A stretch of DNA of 64,000 nt from the NCBI GenBank assembly GCA_023954715.1, contig JAGSHD010000003.1, forward strand, positions 62,001 to 126,000. The letters are read 5' to 3'. Below, piece after piece: positions 63,632 through 64,000 of this stretch. The translations under genes and the position numbers were made by a program. The notes under the pieces are model-generated. The model saw nothing but the letters and a program-made list of their open reading frames with translations. It made no database searches and had not been told where the DNA came from. Every line of letters starts with the position of its first letter. Within the stretch, counting starts at the first letter, position 1. This DNA comes from Candidatus Cloacimonadota bacterium. Its GTDB lineage: Bacteria; Muiribacteriota; UBA6191.

Positions 63632-64000
63632 ATGAAGATTTTATTACTAGAAGCATTTTATGGAGGCTCCCATAAAACATTCGTAGATACTTTTGTAAAG
63701 TATAGTTGTCATGATATAGACTTGATTACTTTACCAGGCAGATTTTTTAAATGGAGAACTAGAGGCGCAGCTTACTACTTTATTGATCAGATAAAAGATA
63801 TATCAAAATATGATTTGATTTTTTGTGGAAGCATGATGAGCGTTGCGGATTTAGTTAGTCACTTTCGACAGGAGCTAAATGTTCCCATTGTAAGTTATTT
63901 TCATGAAACTCAATTTGCGTATCCGATAAAACAAGGTGAAAAGTTTGATGTTCAATATGGCTTAAACGATGTAGCCACTGCAAAGGCTTCCGATTATTGT
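63632..64000 (+). CDS. tRNA-queuosine alpha-mannosyltransferase-like protein, 5' part
   Basis: From ATG 63632 the frame is open to the window edge (123 codons). It begins MKILLLEAFYGGSHKTFVD and continues with LITLPGRFFKWRTRGAAYYF and YFHETQFAYP. This matches the DUF3524/GTDC1 glycosyltransferase family, whose animal member mannosylates queuosine in tRNA-Asp. The gene is truncated by the window, not by mutation. Family assignment is from memory of these motifs. Confidence 0.65.
   Translation, partial: MKILLLEAFYGGSHKTFVDTFVKYSCHDIDLITLPGRFFKWRTRGAAYYFIDQIKDISKYDLIFCGSMMSVADLVSHFRQELNVPIVSYFHETQFAYPIKQGEKFDVQYGLNDVATAKASDYC

Overview
The window is AT-rich, densely packed bacterial DNA. The organism is Gram-negative: it has an ADP-heptose epimerase for lipopolysaccharide core, many Sec-type signal peptides, a lipoprotein signal and a periplasmic cytochrome c domain. 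It uses GTG starts often. A tRNA-queuosine mannosyltransferase-like gene, an M4 protease and a multi-receiver histidine kinase would fit a Bdellovibrionota-like or other deep-branching proteobacterial lineage, but no marker here settles the taxonomy. I saw no rRNA, tRNA, CRISPR array, insertion sequence or prophage.

Layout. 1-3.7 kb: the end of an anaerobic electron-transfer operon with a NapG-type ferredoxin, a NapH-type polyferredoxin, a small anchored periplasmic protein and a second membrane polyferredoxin. 3.7-6.7 kb: a MalT/SARP-like regulator (P-loop ATPase, helical repeats, winged helix) whose single reading frame is cut by two in-frame TAA codons, with repeated operator-like motifs upstream. 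7-16.6 kb (minus strand): a near-complete urate-to-glyoxylate pathway. It has a cytochrome-linked urate oxidase PuuD with a duplicated membrane module, allantoinase, an allantoicase-OHCU decarboxylase fusion and HIU hydrolase, then a CitE-like aldolase and a glyoxylate aminotransferase; an MscS-like channel lies beyond them. 16.9-24.1 kb: an orphan zinc anti-sigma-like protein, a membrane protein, a thioesterase, a secreted phospholipase D-like protein, and a thrS-hldD-lysine ketoglutarate reductase operon. 24.4-31.8 kb: glycerate 2-kinase, an unknown protein, an RNase Z-like protein and carAB. 31.9-40.7 kb: a membrane protein, an M4 metalloprotease, the glpDKF glycerol operon and an acyltransferase-hydrolase fusion.

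41-45.4 kb: a comM operon with two unknown genes, and a short ssb. Both transcription units share a long, precisely spaced upstream element, the best candidate here for an undescribed regulon. Between them lies an alpha/beta hydrolase broken at a T7 tract. 45.5-54.4 kb: asnB, a GltS symporter paired with a TAXI-type binding lipoprotein, a MoeB-rhodanese protein, adenosine deaminase and secreted unknowns. 54.7-58.3 kb: a three-gene operon of MoxR-like ATPase, TraB/ChaN-like large protein and voltage-gated K+ channel with a zinc ribbon, the best candidate for an undescribed multi-protein system. 58.3-64 kb: a CPBP protease, an alpha/beta hydrolase, dGTPase, a hybrid histidine kinase, and the start of a tRNA-queuosine mannosyltransferase-like gene cut by the window edge.

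Metabolically the window links purine breakdown (adenosine deaminase, urate, allantoin, glyoxylate), C3 metabolism (glycerol and glycerate) and amino-acid uptake or turnover (GltS-TAXI, AsnB, lysine ketoglutarate reductase).
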